Part shown: one piece after another, positions 34,689-43,348 of the stretch
Position numbering within the stretch: position 1 is the stretch's first letter
Layout of the letters: every line of letters begins with the position of its first letter
From: Azospirillum sp. TSO35-2
GTDB taxonomy: Bacteria; Pseudomonadota; Alphaproteobacteria; Azospirillales; Azospirillaceae
DNA: 43,417 bases
Direction: 5' to 3'
Assembly: GCF_003116095.1 (NCBI RefSeq)
Contig: NZ_LGRA01000022.1
Span: 503,379-546,795 of the forward strand
Position numbers and translations under genes: made by a program
The notes under the pieces: generated by a model
What the model was told of the DNA's origin: nothing
The model's database searches: none
What the model saw: only the letters and a program-made list of their open reading frames with translations

Positions 34689-36571
34689 CCCCGCGGTTCG
34701 GCCACGCCGGACGGCGGGGTTTCCGCCACGGTGGCGCGGCCGGGGTCGCGCTTCTGGGTTTCCAGCAGGATGTCGCGGGCAACCGGGGCGGCAACGGTCG
34801 AGCCGCCACCGCCGTGCTCGACGAAGACGGCGCAGGCGTAGCGCGGTGACTGGATCGGGGCGAAGGCGACGAACAGGGCGTGGTCGCGCTCGCGCCACGG
34901 CAGATCCTCGTTCTTCTTCACGCCGCTGTTGCGTTCCGCCATGGTGATGCGGCGGACCTGGGCCGAGCCGGTCTTGCCGGCCATCTCGTACCCGACCTCG
35001 GTGATGCGCGACTTGAAGGCGGTGCCGTTGGCGGCGTTCACCACGTCGGTCATGCCGCGCAGCACGATGTCGAGGTTTTCCTTCTTCACCCCGATGCTGG
35101 GCCAGGCGACCTGTTCGCCGCTGACCGACTTGATCTGCTTGGTCAGGTGCGGCTTGACCGCATAGCCGCCGTTGGCCAGCCGGCAGGTCATCACCGCCAA
35201 CTGCAACGGCGTCGCCAGCACATAGCCCTGGCCGATCGAGGCGACCAGCGTCTCGCCCATGTCCCAGTTCTTGCCCAGCGTCGCCTTCTTCCAGGCGATG
35301 GAGGGAATCAGGCCGCCGCGCTCGTGCGGCAGGTCGATGCCGGTGCGGCTGCCCAGACCGAAACGGTTCGCCATCTCGGCGATGCGGTCGATGCCGACGC
35401 GGCGCGACACGTCGTAGAAGAACACGTCGCAGGAATGGCGCAGCGCCCCGACGAAATCCACCGTGCCGTGGCCGCCGCGCTTCCAGCAATGGAAGCGATG
35501 GTCGCCCAGTTCCAGATAGCCGGGGCAGAACACCGTGTGGTGGTTGCTGACCAGCCCCGATTCGAGCGCCGCCAGCGCCGCCATCATCTTGAAGGTCGAG
35601 CCGGGCGGGTACTGGCCGACCACCGCCTTGTTGTTCAGCGGGGTCGCCGGGTTGGCCAGCAGCTCTTCCCACAGCTCGGCGCTGATGCCCATGGTGAACT
35701 GGTTGGGGTCGAAGCTGGGGTGGGAGCACAGGGCGTAGATGCCGCCGGTGTGGACGTCCATCACCACCGCCGCGGCGCTGACGTCCTGCGCCAGCCGTTC
35801 CTGCACGAAGCGTTGCAGCCCCATGTCGATGGTCAGCTGGACCTCGCGGCCCGACTGCCCTTCGTCGCGCGACAGCTCGCGGATGACACGGCCGACGGCG
35901 TTGACCTCCAGCTGGCTGGTGCCGGCGGTGCCGCGCAGCACCTTTTCATGGAACTTCTCGATGCCGGCCTTGCCGATGCGGAAGCCGGGCAGCGACAGCA
36001 CGGGATCGCTGTTGCCGCTGAGTTCGGCCTCCGACACCGCACCGACATAGCCCATGATGTGGGCGGTGGCGTCGGCCTGCGGGTAGTGGCGCAACTCGCC
36101 CACCTCGATCGCCACGCCGGGCAGGTCGGGGGTGTTGGTCTCGATCGTCGCGACCTGCTCCCAGGTCAGGTTCTCGCGCACGGTGACGGGGACGAAGCGG
36201 CGCTTGCGGTGCAGCTCGCGCAACACCCGGCGGCGGTCGCCTTCGGTCAGCGGCACGATGCGGGAGATCTTGTCCAGCGTTTCCTGGATATTGCGGGTCC
36301 GCTCCGACACGACGACGACGCGGTAGTTCTGCTCGTTCACCGCCAGCGGCGTGCCGAACCGGTCGACGATGTTGCCGCGCGAGGGGGCGATCAGCCGCAG
36401 GCTGATGCGGTTTTCTTCCGCCAGCATGGTGTAGCGGGCCGACTCGACCACCTGCAGGTAATAGAGCCGCCCGACCAGCGCGGACAGCCCCGCCAGCTTG
36501 ATGCCGCCCAGCACCAGCGCGCGGCGGGCCAGCAGGCGGGAACGGTCGGTGTCGCGTTCGATGGAACTCAT
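34685..36571 (-). CDS. mrdA: Penicillin-binding protein 2 (elongasome transpeptidase)
   Basis: Predicted 628 aa monofunctional class B PBP that cross-links peptidoglycan during cell elongation. Single N-terminal membrane helix (about 18-40); RGNIVDRFGTPLAVNEQNY (65-83) opens the pedestal domain. Transpeptidase motifs: S325-TFK328 (YPPGSTFKMM), SCD (SxN position, in HSCDVFFYDV) and KTG (AGKTGSAQV). Last gene of the mre operon, 18 bp after mreD. rodA, which often follows mrdA, is absent here. Confidence 0.96.
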   Translation of the reverse strand: MSSIERDTDRSRLLARRALVLGGIKLAGLSALVGRLYYLQVVESARYTMLAEENRISLRLIAPSRGNIVDRFGTPLAVNEQNYRVVVVSERTRNIQETLDKISRIVPLTEGDRRRVLRELHRKRRFVPVTVRENLTWEQVATIETNTPDLPGVAIEVGELRHYPQADATAHIMGYVGAVSEAELSGNSDPVLSLPGFRIGKAGIEKFHEKVLRGTAGTSQLEVNAVGRVIRELSRDEGQSGREVQLTIDMGLQRFVQERLAQDVSAAAVVMDVHTGGIYALCSHPSFDPNQFTMGISAELWEELLANPATPLNNKAVVGQYPPGSTFKMMAALAALESGLVSNHHTVFCPGYLELGDHRFHCWKRGGHGTVDFVGALRHSCDVFFYDVSRRVGIDRIAEMANRFGLGSRTGIDLPHERGGLIPSIAWKKATLGKNWDMGETLVASIGQGYVLATPLQLAVMTCRLANGGYAVKPHLTKQIKSVSGEQVAWPSIGVKKENLDIVLRGMTDVVNAANGTAFKSRITEVGYEMAGKTGSAQVRRITMAERNSGVKKNEDLPWRERDHALFVAFAPIQSPRYACAVFVEHGGGGSTVAAPVARDILLETQKRDPGRATVAETPPSGVAEPRG

Positions 36572-36589
36572 GAGACCCGTCGGGAGCCT

Positions 36590-37102
36590 TTACCCGTTCA
36601 GAAACGCGCGGTGGACGCGGATCAGCAGCCAACCCACCGCAGGGAAGGTGGCCACCGTCAGCAACCCCTGGAACAGCGCCGGCAGGATCGACAGCGCGGC
36701 GGAGTCCAGCATCGAGAAGGCCAGCCATTGCAGCACCACCGCGCCGGCCATCACCAGGGTGAAGCCGAACCACAGCAGCGCGAAGGTGCTGGCCAGGAAC
36801 ACCCGGCGCTGGTTCAGCACCGCCCATTGCGCCACCACCAGCAGCAGGGCGTTGACGCCCAGCGGGCCACCGATCAGAAAATCCTGCAGCAGCCCGATCA
36901 TGAAGGCCACCCCCGGCCGCATGAGGTCGGGGCGATGGATGGTCCAGTAATAGACCGAGATCAGCGTCAGGTTCGGCGCCACCGGGGCGTAGCCCGGCAC
37001 CGGCGCCGGCACCATGCCGACCAGCACCATCATCACGGTGACGGCGAAGGGCGCCAGATTGCGCCCGGCCTTGTCCAGCCTCTGCCAGAATGTGGCGGTC
37101 AT
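36590..37102 (-). CDS. mreD: Rod shape-determining protein MreD
   Basis: Predicted 170 aa polytopic inner-membrane protein with about five hydrophobic segments. PDLMRPGVAFMIGLLQDFLIGGPLGVNALLL is the conserved MreD core. Links MreC to the elongasome. The ATG at 37102 (MTATFWQRLDKAGRNL) fits family length; an ATG nine codons earlier is possible. 58 bp after mreC. Confidence 0.9.
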   Translation of the reverse strand: MTATFWQRLDKAGRNLAPFAVTVMMVLVGMVPAPVPGYAPVAPNLTLISVYYWTIHRPDLMRPGVAFMIGLLQDFLIGGPLGVNALLLVVAQWAVLNQRRVFLASTFALLWFGFTLVMAGAVVLQWLAFSMLDSAALSILPALFQGLLTVATFPAVGWLLIRVHRAFLNG

Positions 37103-37160
37103 CCCAACCGCTTTCCAGTCCCGGCGCACGCGTGCAACGGCCTTGCGTTCCTTCCGGCGC

Positions 37161-38030
37161 TTACTTCCATTCGGGCGACAGGTCCAGATCCGTGCCGGGA
37201 AGTCCGAAATCGACCAGACGCAGATGTTCGATGCGCGACAGGTCGGCGCTGGGCAGCACGCGCACGCCGCGTTCGCTGACCGCGGTCACCACGCCGACCG
37301 GCAGGCCGGGCGGGAACAGGCCGCCGTCGCCGGAGGTCACCACGCGCTCGCCCGCCTGCACCGGCGAGTCCGGCGGCAGGTACAGCAGCTTGGCCTGGTC
37401 GGAATTGTCGCCGGCCAGGATCGCGCGCTGCCGCGAATTCCCCAGAACCACCGGCACGCGGGCGTTGATGTCGGTCAGCAGCAGGACGCGGGACGACCAT
37501 TCGCCGACCTCGATCACCCGGCCGACCAGCCCGGCCCCGGCCAGCGCCGCCTGGCCCTTGCGCACCCCGTCGCGCTTGCCGGCGGTCACCACCAGCGTGC
37601 GGACGAAGGAGCTGCCGGGCGTGGCGATGACGCGGGCGGCGATGTAGTTCACCGAAGGTTCCGGCCGCACCCGCAGCAGGCTGCGCAGGCTGCTGTTCTC
37701 CGACTCCAGGCGCAGGGCGGCCTGCTTCCATTGCAGCAGCCGGGCGTTCTCCGCCTTCAGCCGCTGGTTCTCGTCGAAGGCGTTCTCAAGCTCGACCACG
37801 GACTCGACGACGCGCGCCGCGGTCGCGGCGGGCCGTGAAATGGCGTCGAGGATCGGGGCGAAGGCGTCGGTCACGCGTGCGCGCGCGGTGTCCACCGACA
37901 CCGACTCGATCTTGCCCACCATCATCAGGGCGATCGAGGCCAGGACCAGCAGAAGGAAGGAGAAACGCTGCGCAAGAGCCCGCAAGGGGGCGGCAAGGCG
38001 GATGACGGAGCCGGATGAGCGTGGCTTCAC
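37161..38030 (-). CDS. mreC: Rod shape-determining protein MreC
   Basis: Predicted 289 aa bitopic protein. One membrane helix at about 24-40, a coiled coil at about 75-115 (VVELENAFDENQRLKAENARLLQWKQAALRLESE), then the periplasmic beta domain: YIAARVIATPGSSFVRTLVVTAGKRDGV, GLVGRVIEVGEWSSRVLLLTD, and VVTSGDGGLFPPGLPVGVV, the last a hallmark segment. Bridges MreB to PBP2 in the periplasm. Separated from mreB by 107 bp that contain a large stem-loop. Confidence 0.95.
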   Translation of the reverse strand: MKPRSSGSVIRLAAPLRALAQRFSFLLLVLASIALMMVGKIESVSVDTARARVTDAFAPILDAISRPAATAARVVESVVELENAFDENQRLKAENARLLQWKQAALRLESENSSLRSLLRVRPEPSVNYIAARVIATPGSSFVRTLVVTAGKRDGVRKGQAALAGAGLVGRVIEVGEWSSRVLLLTDINARVPVVLGNSRQRAILAGDNSDQAKLLYLPPDSPVQAGERVVTSGDGGLFPPGLPVGVVTAVSERGVRVLPSADLSRIEHLRLVDFGLPGTDLDLSPEWK

Positions 38031-38060
38031 AGGAAATTCCCGTCCAGATACGCGGTCCGT

Positions 38061-38112
38061 CTCCGGTCCTTGATGCCCGGGAACTAACGCCCGGAGGCAT
38101 GGCGGACCGGAG
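38061..38112 (-). other. Large stem-loop between mreB and mreC
   Basis: Outer perfect 9-bp stem CTCCGGTCC (38061-38069) / GGACCGGAG (38104-38112), a 3x3 internal loop, then ATGCC/GGCAT and CGGG/CCCG stems (38073-38100) closing an 8-nt loop, with a 2-nt bulge. It starts 26 nt after the mreB stop and has no T-run, so it looks more like an mRNA processing, stabilising or attenuating structure than a classical terminator. Confidence 0.6.
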
Positions 38113-38137
38113 GCCTTCCAACCAAGGGATACACCAA

Positions 38138-39178
38138 TCAGTAAGCGCTGACCAAGACGTTTCGCAGCGTCTTCATCTCCTCCAGCGCGCGGCCGGTGCC
38201 GAGCGCCACGCAGGAGAGGGGATCGTCGGCGATCGACACCGGCAGGCCGGTGGCGTGGCGCAGGACGAAGTCCAGGTTGCCCAGCAGGGCGCCGCCGCCG
38301 GTCAGCACGATGCCCTTGTCGACGATGTCGGCGGCCAGCTCGGGCGCGGTGTGTTCCAGCGCCACCTTCACCGCCTCGACGATGGCCGACACGGGTTCGG
38401 CCAGCGACTCGGCGATCTGCCGTTCGGAGATGATCAGCTCCTTCGGCACGCCGTTCATCAGGTCGCGGCCCTTGATCTCGAGGATGCGGCCTTCGCCGTC
38501 CTCGGGCGGGCAGGCGGAGCCGATTTCCTTCTTGATCCGCTCGGCGGAGCCTTCGCCGACCAGCAGATTGTGGCTGCGCCGGATGTAGCCGATGATGGCC
38601 TCGTCCATCTTGTCGCCGCCGACGCGGACCGACCGCGAATAGACGATGCCGCCCAGCGACAGCACGGCCACCTCGGTGGTGCCGCCGCCGATGTCGACGA
38701 CCATCGAGCCGGTCGGTTCCGTCACCGGAAGCCCGGCGCCGATCGCGGCGGCCATCGGCTCCTCGATCAGGAAGACGCGGCGGGCGCCGGCGGCCTCCGC
38801 CGATTCCTGGATCGCCCGGCGTTCCACCGCGGTCGAGCCCGACGGCACGCAGATGATGACCTGCGGGCTGGCGAAGCTGCGGCGGTTGTGAACCTTGCGG
38901 ATGAAATGCTTGATCATTTCCTCCGCGACTTCGAAATCGGCGATGACGCCGTCGCGAAGCGGCCGGATGGCCTGGATGTTTCCGGGCGTACGGCCAAGCA
39001 TCATCTTCGCCTCGTCACCGACGGCGAGAACCTGCTTTTTGCCGCGCACGTTGGCGATGGCGACGACGGACGGTTCGTTCAGGACGATGCCGCGGCCCTT
39101 GACATAGACCAGGGTGTTGGCCGTCCCCAGATCGATCGCCATGTCGGCTGACAGAACGCCGAGCAGTTTGGAGAGCAT
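38138..39178 (-). CDS. mreB: Rod shape-determining actin homologue MreB
   Basis: Predicted 346 aa cytoskeletal ATPase that organises lateral wall synthesis. Phosphate-1 motif MAIDLGTANTLVY (about 13-25), phosphate-2 motif VVDIGGGTTEVAV (about 163-175) and adenosine motif LTGGGALLGNL near the C-terminus. Length is normal. ATG at 39178 (MLSKLLGVLSAD) is the usual alphaproteobacterial start; the frame is open 45 codons further up but that part is unlike MreB. First gene of mreBCD-mrdA. Confidence 0.97.
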   Translation of the reverse strand: MLSKLLGVLSADMAIDLGTANTLVYVKGRGIVLNEPSVVAIANVRGKKQVLAVGDEAKMMLGRTPGNIQAIRPLRDGVIADFEVAEEMIKHFIRKVHNRRSFASPQVIICVPSGSTAVERRAIQESAEAAGARRVFLIEEPMAAAIGAGLPVTEPTGSMVVDIGGGTTEVAVLSLGGIVYSRSVRVGGDKMDEAIIGYIRRSHNLLVGEGSAERIKKEIGSACPPEDGEGRILEIKGRDLMNGVPKELIISERQIAESLAEPVSAIVEAVKVALEHTAPELAADIVDKGIVLTGGGALLGNLDFVLRHATGLPVSIADDPLSCVALGTGRALEEMKTLRNVLVSAY

Positions 39179-39507
39179 GGAGCTGTCGAACTCTATCAAA
39201 GCGGTTGAGACGGCCGAGCCGGCGGATTGGCATAGCACGTCCGCCGACGGTTCCATAGTCGAATGAGTCCGGGCGCTCAAGCGGAGAGTGCGCCCGGCGC
39301 CCGATGAAGGCAAACTGGCGGAGTAGGGTTAATTTTCCGTCAACAGCACAAGCCATTGCGGTCAACGTCGCCCGAAACCACCCGATCGCCCGGCCGTCGG
39401 TCAGGACGGTACGGTGTCTAACCGTCTTGCCGCCGCACCGCAACGGGCTTTTGACCCCGGCCGAAGCGGAACGCCCGTCCGGCCTAACCGTCCGGCGTCA
39501 TGGCGGC
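39179..39507. other. mreB upstream region (no gene seen)
   Basis: 329 bp between mreB and the UPF0114 gene, both on the minus strand. It must contain the mreB promoter. The best hint is a minus-strand TTGACG (39338-39343) in a locally AT-rich patch, but no clear -10 follows. Open frames on either strand are short and lack gene-like codon use. Confidence 0.4.
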
Positions 39508-40050
39508 TCAGTGGTGCGCGTCCGCGGCCTTGGCGCGGTCCAGCGGGGCGGGCGCGTGGCGGTGCCCCTCCAGCCGGTCCATGCAGGCCAGCAACACGCC
39601 CGAAACGACGAAGGTCATGTGGATGATGACCAGCCACATCAGCTCGTCGCGCGAGGTATCGGCGAGATTCATGAACGCCTTCAGCAGGTGAATGCCCGAA
39701 ATCGCGACGATGGAGGCGATCAGCTTCAGCTTCAGCCCGCCGAAATCGACCTTGCCCATCCAGTCCGGCCGGTCCTCGTGATTGGCGACATCGATCTTCG
39801 ACACGAAGTTCTCGTAGCCCGCAAAGATCACCATCAGCAGAAGGTTGCCGGCGAAGGACAGGTCGATCAGCGTCAGCACGGCCAGAAGCACGTCCTTTTC
39901 GGTCATGTCCAGCACATGGGGAAGGATGTGCAGGACCTCCTGACAGAACTTCACCAGCAAGGCGCCCAGCGACACCACCAGCCCGAGATAGAAGGGGGCG
40001 AGCAGCCAGCGGCTGGCGAAGATGATCTGTTCAAAACGGCGTTCGATCAT
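39508..40050 (-). CDS. UPF0114/YqhA family membrane protein
   Basis: Predicted 180 aa inner-membrane protein with three to four helices. The start MIERRFEQIIFASRWLLAPFYLGLVVSL and LTLIDLSFAGNLLLMVIFAGYENFVSK are typical of the UPF0114 (TIGR00645) family; KLKLIASIVAISGIHLLKAFM and LMWLVIIHMTFVVSGVLLA complete it. The C-terminus is hydrophilic with His residues. Function unknown. ATG at 40050 chosen because the family begins there; divergent from phoU. Confidence 0.9.
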   Translation of the reverse strand: MIERRFEQIIFASRWLLAPFYLGLVVSLGALLVKFCQEVLHILPHVLDMTEKDVLLAVLTLIDLSFAGNLLLMVIFAGYENFVSKIDVANHEDRPDWMGKVDFGGLKLKLIASIVAISGIHLLKAFMNLADTSRDELMWLVIIHMTFVVSGVLLACMDRLEGHRHAPAPLDRAKAADAHH

Positions 40051-40248
40051 GGCGTGTTCGTCGGTTGGGGGAGGGGAGGGCAGCGGCCACAGCGGCGGCG
40101 CGCTCTCCGGTGTCGCAATGCTGCGCTGCAAAATCAACTGGGGAAATCGCTCGGGACTCCGGCGCGGACGCCGGTGTCATCGTTCCGTAACGTCCACGCG
40201 CTATGGTCGCCGCCTTGCATGGCTCCCGCCGGGAAAGGTTTGGCGACG

Positions 40249-40959
40249 ATGAAGACCTCCGCTCCGCACATCGTGTCCGCGTTCGAGGACGCGCTGAAGC
40301 GGCTGAAATCCGCCATCGTGCAGATGGCCGGCGCCGCGGAGACGCAGATCGACCAGGCGCTGACCTGCCTGGCCCAGCGCAATCCCGATCTGGCGCGCGA
40401 GATCGTGCTGTCCGACGCCCGACTCGACTCGTTCGAGCGTGATATCGAGGCGCACTGCATGCGCCTGCTGGCTCTGCGCCAGCCGGTGGCCGACGACCTG
40501 CGCGAGGTGGTGGCGGCGCTGAAGATCGCCGGCAACCTGGAGCGCATCGGCGACCACGCCGCCAACACCGCCAAGCGGGCGGTCGCCATCTTCAGCCTGC
40601 CCGAGTCGGCGCCGCTGGCCGGCCTGCCGCAGCTGGGCCGCCTGGTGCGCGAACGGCTGGCCGCGGTGATCGACGCCTATGTCGACGGCGACGGCGACGC
40701 CGCGCTGCGCATCTGGCGCACCGACGACGAGGTCGACGCGCTCTACACCAGCCTGGTGGCGGAGGTCGAGCGCTCGGCCGCCGCGGTGCCCGACCAGTTC
40801 ACCGCGCACATGCACCTGATGATGATCGCCAAGAACCTGGAGCGCATCGGCGACCACGCGACCAACATCGCCGAGGTCGTCCATTTCGTCAGCACCGGCG
40901 AGCCGCTGCTGGACGAACGGCCCAAGGCCGACCATTCCTGCGACCCGGCGCAGGCGTGA
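40249..40959 (+). CDS. phoU: Phosphate signalling accessory protein PhoU
   Basis: Predicted 236 aa protein of two three-helix bundles. Each repeat has the metal-cluster motif: NLERIGDHAAN (96-106) and NLERIGDHATN (196-206). PhoU damps the Pst transporter and PhoR/PhoB signalling. GGAAAGG lies upstream of the ATG at 40249. No pst, phoR or phoB gene is nearby, so this copy is unlinked from its usual partners. The end (GCGCAGGCGTGAC) is directly repeated 14 bp on, across the stop codon. Confidence 0.95.
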   Translation: MKTSAPHIVSAFEDALKRLKSAIVQMAGAAETQIDQALTCLAQRNPDLAREIVLSDARLDSFERDIEAHCMRLLALRQPVADDLREVVAALKIAGNLERIGDHAANTAKRAVAIFSLPESAPLAGLPQLGRLVRERLAAVIDAYVDGDGDAALRIWRTDDEVDALYTSLVAEVERSAAAVPDQFTAHMHLMMIAKNLERIGDHATNIAEVVHFVSTGEPLLDERPKADHSCDPAQA

Positions 40960-41136
40960 CCGCGCAGGCGTGACGCCGCCGTTGGGGCGGGAAGGCGACG
41001 CCTGATGGCATAAGGCGATGGTGCGGCGCGGGGCCGGCCGATGGGGGATGGCAATTTGGCCTTGGAACGGCCACGTTATCGAAACGATGCTTGTCCATCG
41101 CCCCGCCGCCCCGCACACGAGGTCACGCACCCCTTC

Positions 41137-41466
41137 ATGACCGACGACCTGATCCGCCTGTACGACGCCATCCTCGACCGCCAGGGCATGGACCCGGCGG
41201 AGTCCAAGACCGCCCGCCTGTTCGCCGCCGGTCCGAAGAAGATCGCCAAGAAGGTCGGTGAGGAAGCGGTCGAGGTCGCCCTCGACGCCATGAACGAGGA
41301 CCGCCAGGGCGTCGTCAACGAAAGCGCCGACCTGCTCTACAACCTGTCGGTCCTGTGGGTGACGCTGAACATCCACCCCGACGACGTCTTCGCCGAAATC
41401 CGCCGGCGCGAGGCGCTCTACGGCATCGCCGAGAAGCTGCCGAAGCCGCCCGCCGGCGCGCGCTGA
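41137..41466 (+). CDS. hisE: Phosphoribosyl-ATP pyrophosphohydrolase
   Basis: Predicted 109 aa MazG-like enzyme, second step of histidine synthesis. KKIAKKVGEEAVEVALDAM (30-50 region) and NESADLLYNLSVLWV carry the metal-binding acids. Ends with Pro/Ala tail. ATG at 41137; only a distant GAGG is visible upstream. It stands apart from other his genes, which in many alphaproteobacteria adjoin hisE. Confidence 0.95.
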   Translation: MTDDLIRLYDAILDRQGMDPAESKTARLFAAGPKKIAKKVGEEAVEVALDAMNEDRQGVVNESADLLYNLSVLWVTLNIHPDDVFAEIRRREALYGIAEKLPKPPAGAR

Positions 41467-41487
41467 CGCGCCGCTCCACCTCCCCCG

Positions 41488-43026
41488 TCAGCGGACCCCC
41501 AGCCCGGCCAGCAGCGGCCGGCGCCCTTCGCCGAAGCGCGCGTGGCGCCGGGCGAGTTCGGCACGGTTGGCCTCGTCCCCCTCGCAGCGCTCGCCGTCGC
41601 GCCCCAGCGTGATGCCGTCGGCCGACAGGTGACGCCAGGCAAAGGCCGCCGGCTCCTCCCCCAGCCGGTCGGCCAGCAGGAACAACGCCTCGATCCGCGA
41701 CACCGCCACCCCGGCGCCCAGCAGCGGCGACGCCAGCTGGCCCGGGGTGTCGCCGTAGCGGTGGCGCTCCAGCACCGCGCCGTTGAAACGGTCCGCCTGT
41801 GCCTGCCGGTCGGTCCTTCCCGCCTCGGGCATGGCCGGGGCCGCCAGCGCGAGGCTGGTCAGCAGCACCAGGGCGCGCAGCACCGCCTCCTCCCCCTGCG
41901 CCGCCAGCTCCGGGCGGGCGAGCAGGGCGTCGAGGCTCTGCGGCCCCTCCGCCAGCGCCTCGCCCAGCGGCCGGTAGAGCGCGGACGCGAAGGACAGGCG
42001 GCCGACCGGGGTCGAGGCGACCTCCGGCAGGTCGTCGGGCGCCACCAGCAGGACGAAGCGGCTGGCGCCCAGCAGCGCCCGCCGCTCCGCCGCGGACAGC
42101 CGCTCGCCGCCCTTGACGAACAGGTCGCGGCGGAAGCTGCGGTTGGTCATCACGTCGCGCAGCGTCTCGGCCTGGGCGGGGTCGCGCGCCTCGGCCGCCA
42201 GCGCCCGCTGGGCGGCGGAGAGGGTGAGGTCGTCCAACTGCTCCATCGGCACCGCGGCGCCGGCGAACTCCAGCTTGGCGCCCGCCAGCTCGCGCACCAC
42301 GTCGGCGTGGTAGAAGGCGGTCCAGTCGCCGTTCAGATATTCGTGCGCGATGTAGTTCGCCGACTTGTGGCGCAGCTGCTCGATGCGCTCGGCCACGCCG
42401 TCGGTGTTGGCGAACCAGCCGCCGCCCTGGGCCGCCATCCGCGCGGCGAAGGCCACCGCCCGCTCGATCCGCTCCGGCAGGGGGCCGTCGCCCTCGGCGC
42501 AACGCTCCACCAGGATGCGGCGCAGCGGCATGTGGGCCAGCGTGCCGGGCAGGGCGTTGTAGCTGACGAAGACCACGCCGCCCGGCTTCAGCCGGCGGCG
42601 CAGCGTGTCGAGCAGGATCGCCCGGTTGGCGGCGCTGACCCAGGACCAGACGCCGTGCAGCGCCACGACGTCCAGCATTGGCGCCGGCGCGCCCTGCCGC
42701 CGCGCCTCGTCGGCGAAGCTTTCCTCCAGGAAGACGGCGTTGGTCAGGCCGGCGTCGTCGGCCAGCCGCCGGGCGCCGGCGATGTGCGAGGGGTTGAAGT
42801 CGGTCGCCTCGAACCGCGCCGCCGGGTGGGCGCCGGCCAGCAGCGCCGTGGTCAGCCCATGGCCGCAGCCCGGCTCCGCCATGGTGAAGCGGCCGTCGGT
42901 CAGGGCGGCGGGCGGGCGCCAGCCGCGCAGGGTCAGCGCGAAGCGCAGCAGCGCCGGCGACCAGTCGCGGTAGACGGCGCGGATGTAGTCGATCCCGCCG
43001 ACATAGCCCTCGGTCCAGCCGCTCAT
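41488..43026 (-). CDS. Class I SAM-dependent methyltransferase with methyltransferase regulatory domain
   Basis: Predicted 512 aa. N-terminal methyltransferase: motif I MAEPGCGHGLTTALLA (49-64), the following acid in EATDFNPSHIAGA, and DVVALHGVWSWVS. The middle (residues ~200-300, e.g. FANTDGVAERIEQLRHKSANYIAHEYLN) resembles the methyltransferase regulatory domain (PF10119-like), and the C-terminal third is a helical extension with SRFVLLVAPDDLPEV. Substrate unknown. ATG at 43026 has GGGAGGGG upstream. Converges with hisE by 21 bp. Confidence 0.88.
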   Translation of the reverse strand: MSGWTEGYVGGIDYIRAVYRDWSPALLRFALTLRGWRPPAALTDGRFTMAEPGCGHGLTTALLAGAHPAARFEATDFNPSHIAGARRLADDAGLTNAVFLEESFADEARRQGAPAPMLDVVALHGVWSWVSAANRAILLDTLRRRLKPGGVVFVSYNALPGTLAHMPLRRILVERCAEGDGPLPERIERAVAFAARMAAQGGGWFANTDGVAERIEQLRHKSANYIAHEYLNGDWTAFYHADVVRELAGAKLEFAGAAVPMEQLDDLTLSAAQRALAAEARDPAQAETLRDVMTNRSFRRDLFVKGGERLSAAERRALLGASRFVLLVAPDDLPEVASTPVGRLSFASALYRPLGEALAEGPQSLDALLARPELAAQGEEAVLRALVLLTSLALAAPAMPEAGRTDRQAQADRFNGAVLERHRYGDTPGQLASPLLGAGVAVSRIEALFLLADRLGEEPAAFAWRHLSADGITLGRDGERCEGDEANRAELARRHARFGEGRRPLLAGLGVR

Positions 43027-43135
43027 CCTGCCCCTCCCGCACCCGATCCGGTCGTCGCGGTGGTGTAGCCGGAGCCCGTCGCCGGGGCCATCGAAATGCA
43101 CGCCGAGGAAAATGCACGGGCCTGCGTTTTTCCTA

Positions 43136-43164
43136 TCGACAGGCCAAAAGCCCTTCGCTATAAA
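43136..43164 (+). promoter_or_regulatory. Candidate promoter for the tRNA-Lys genes
   Basis: TCGACA (43136-43141), a 17-bp spacer, TATAAA (43159-43164). Best sigma-70-like match in the 222-bp gap before the first tRNA; the mature 5' end is 84 bp downstream. Confidence 0.55.
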
Positions 43165-43248
43165 CCGCGCCACACCGGCCGGGACACACGGCCTGACCGG
43201 GGCGATGAACAGTCGGCTGCGTTTGCAGCGTTCGTCGCGTCAAGAGAT

Positions 43249-43324
<76 letters not shown>

Positions 43325-43348
43325 TCTCTTGAAGTGCCCGACATGGAT

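Noticed and set aside
34880..37279. A very long open frame (about 800 codons) on the plus strand opposite mrdA, mreD and mreC
   Set aside because: It is antisense to three well-supported genes. Its product is rich in Arg, Ala, Gln and His with no domain, as expected from the complement of GC-rich coding DNA.
41542..43068. Open frame of about 500 codons opposite the methyltransferase
   Set aside because: Same antisense artefact; no start signal and no domain.
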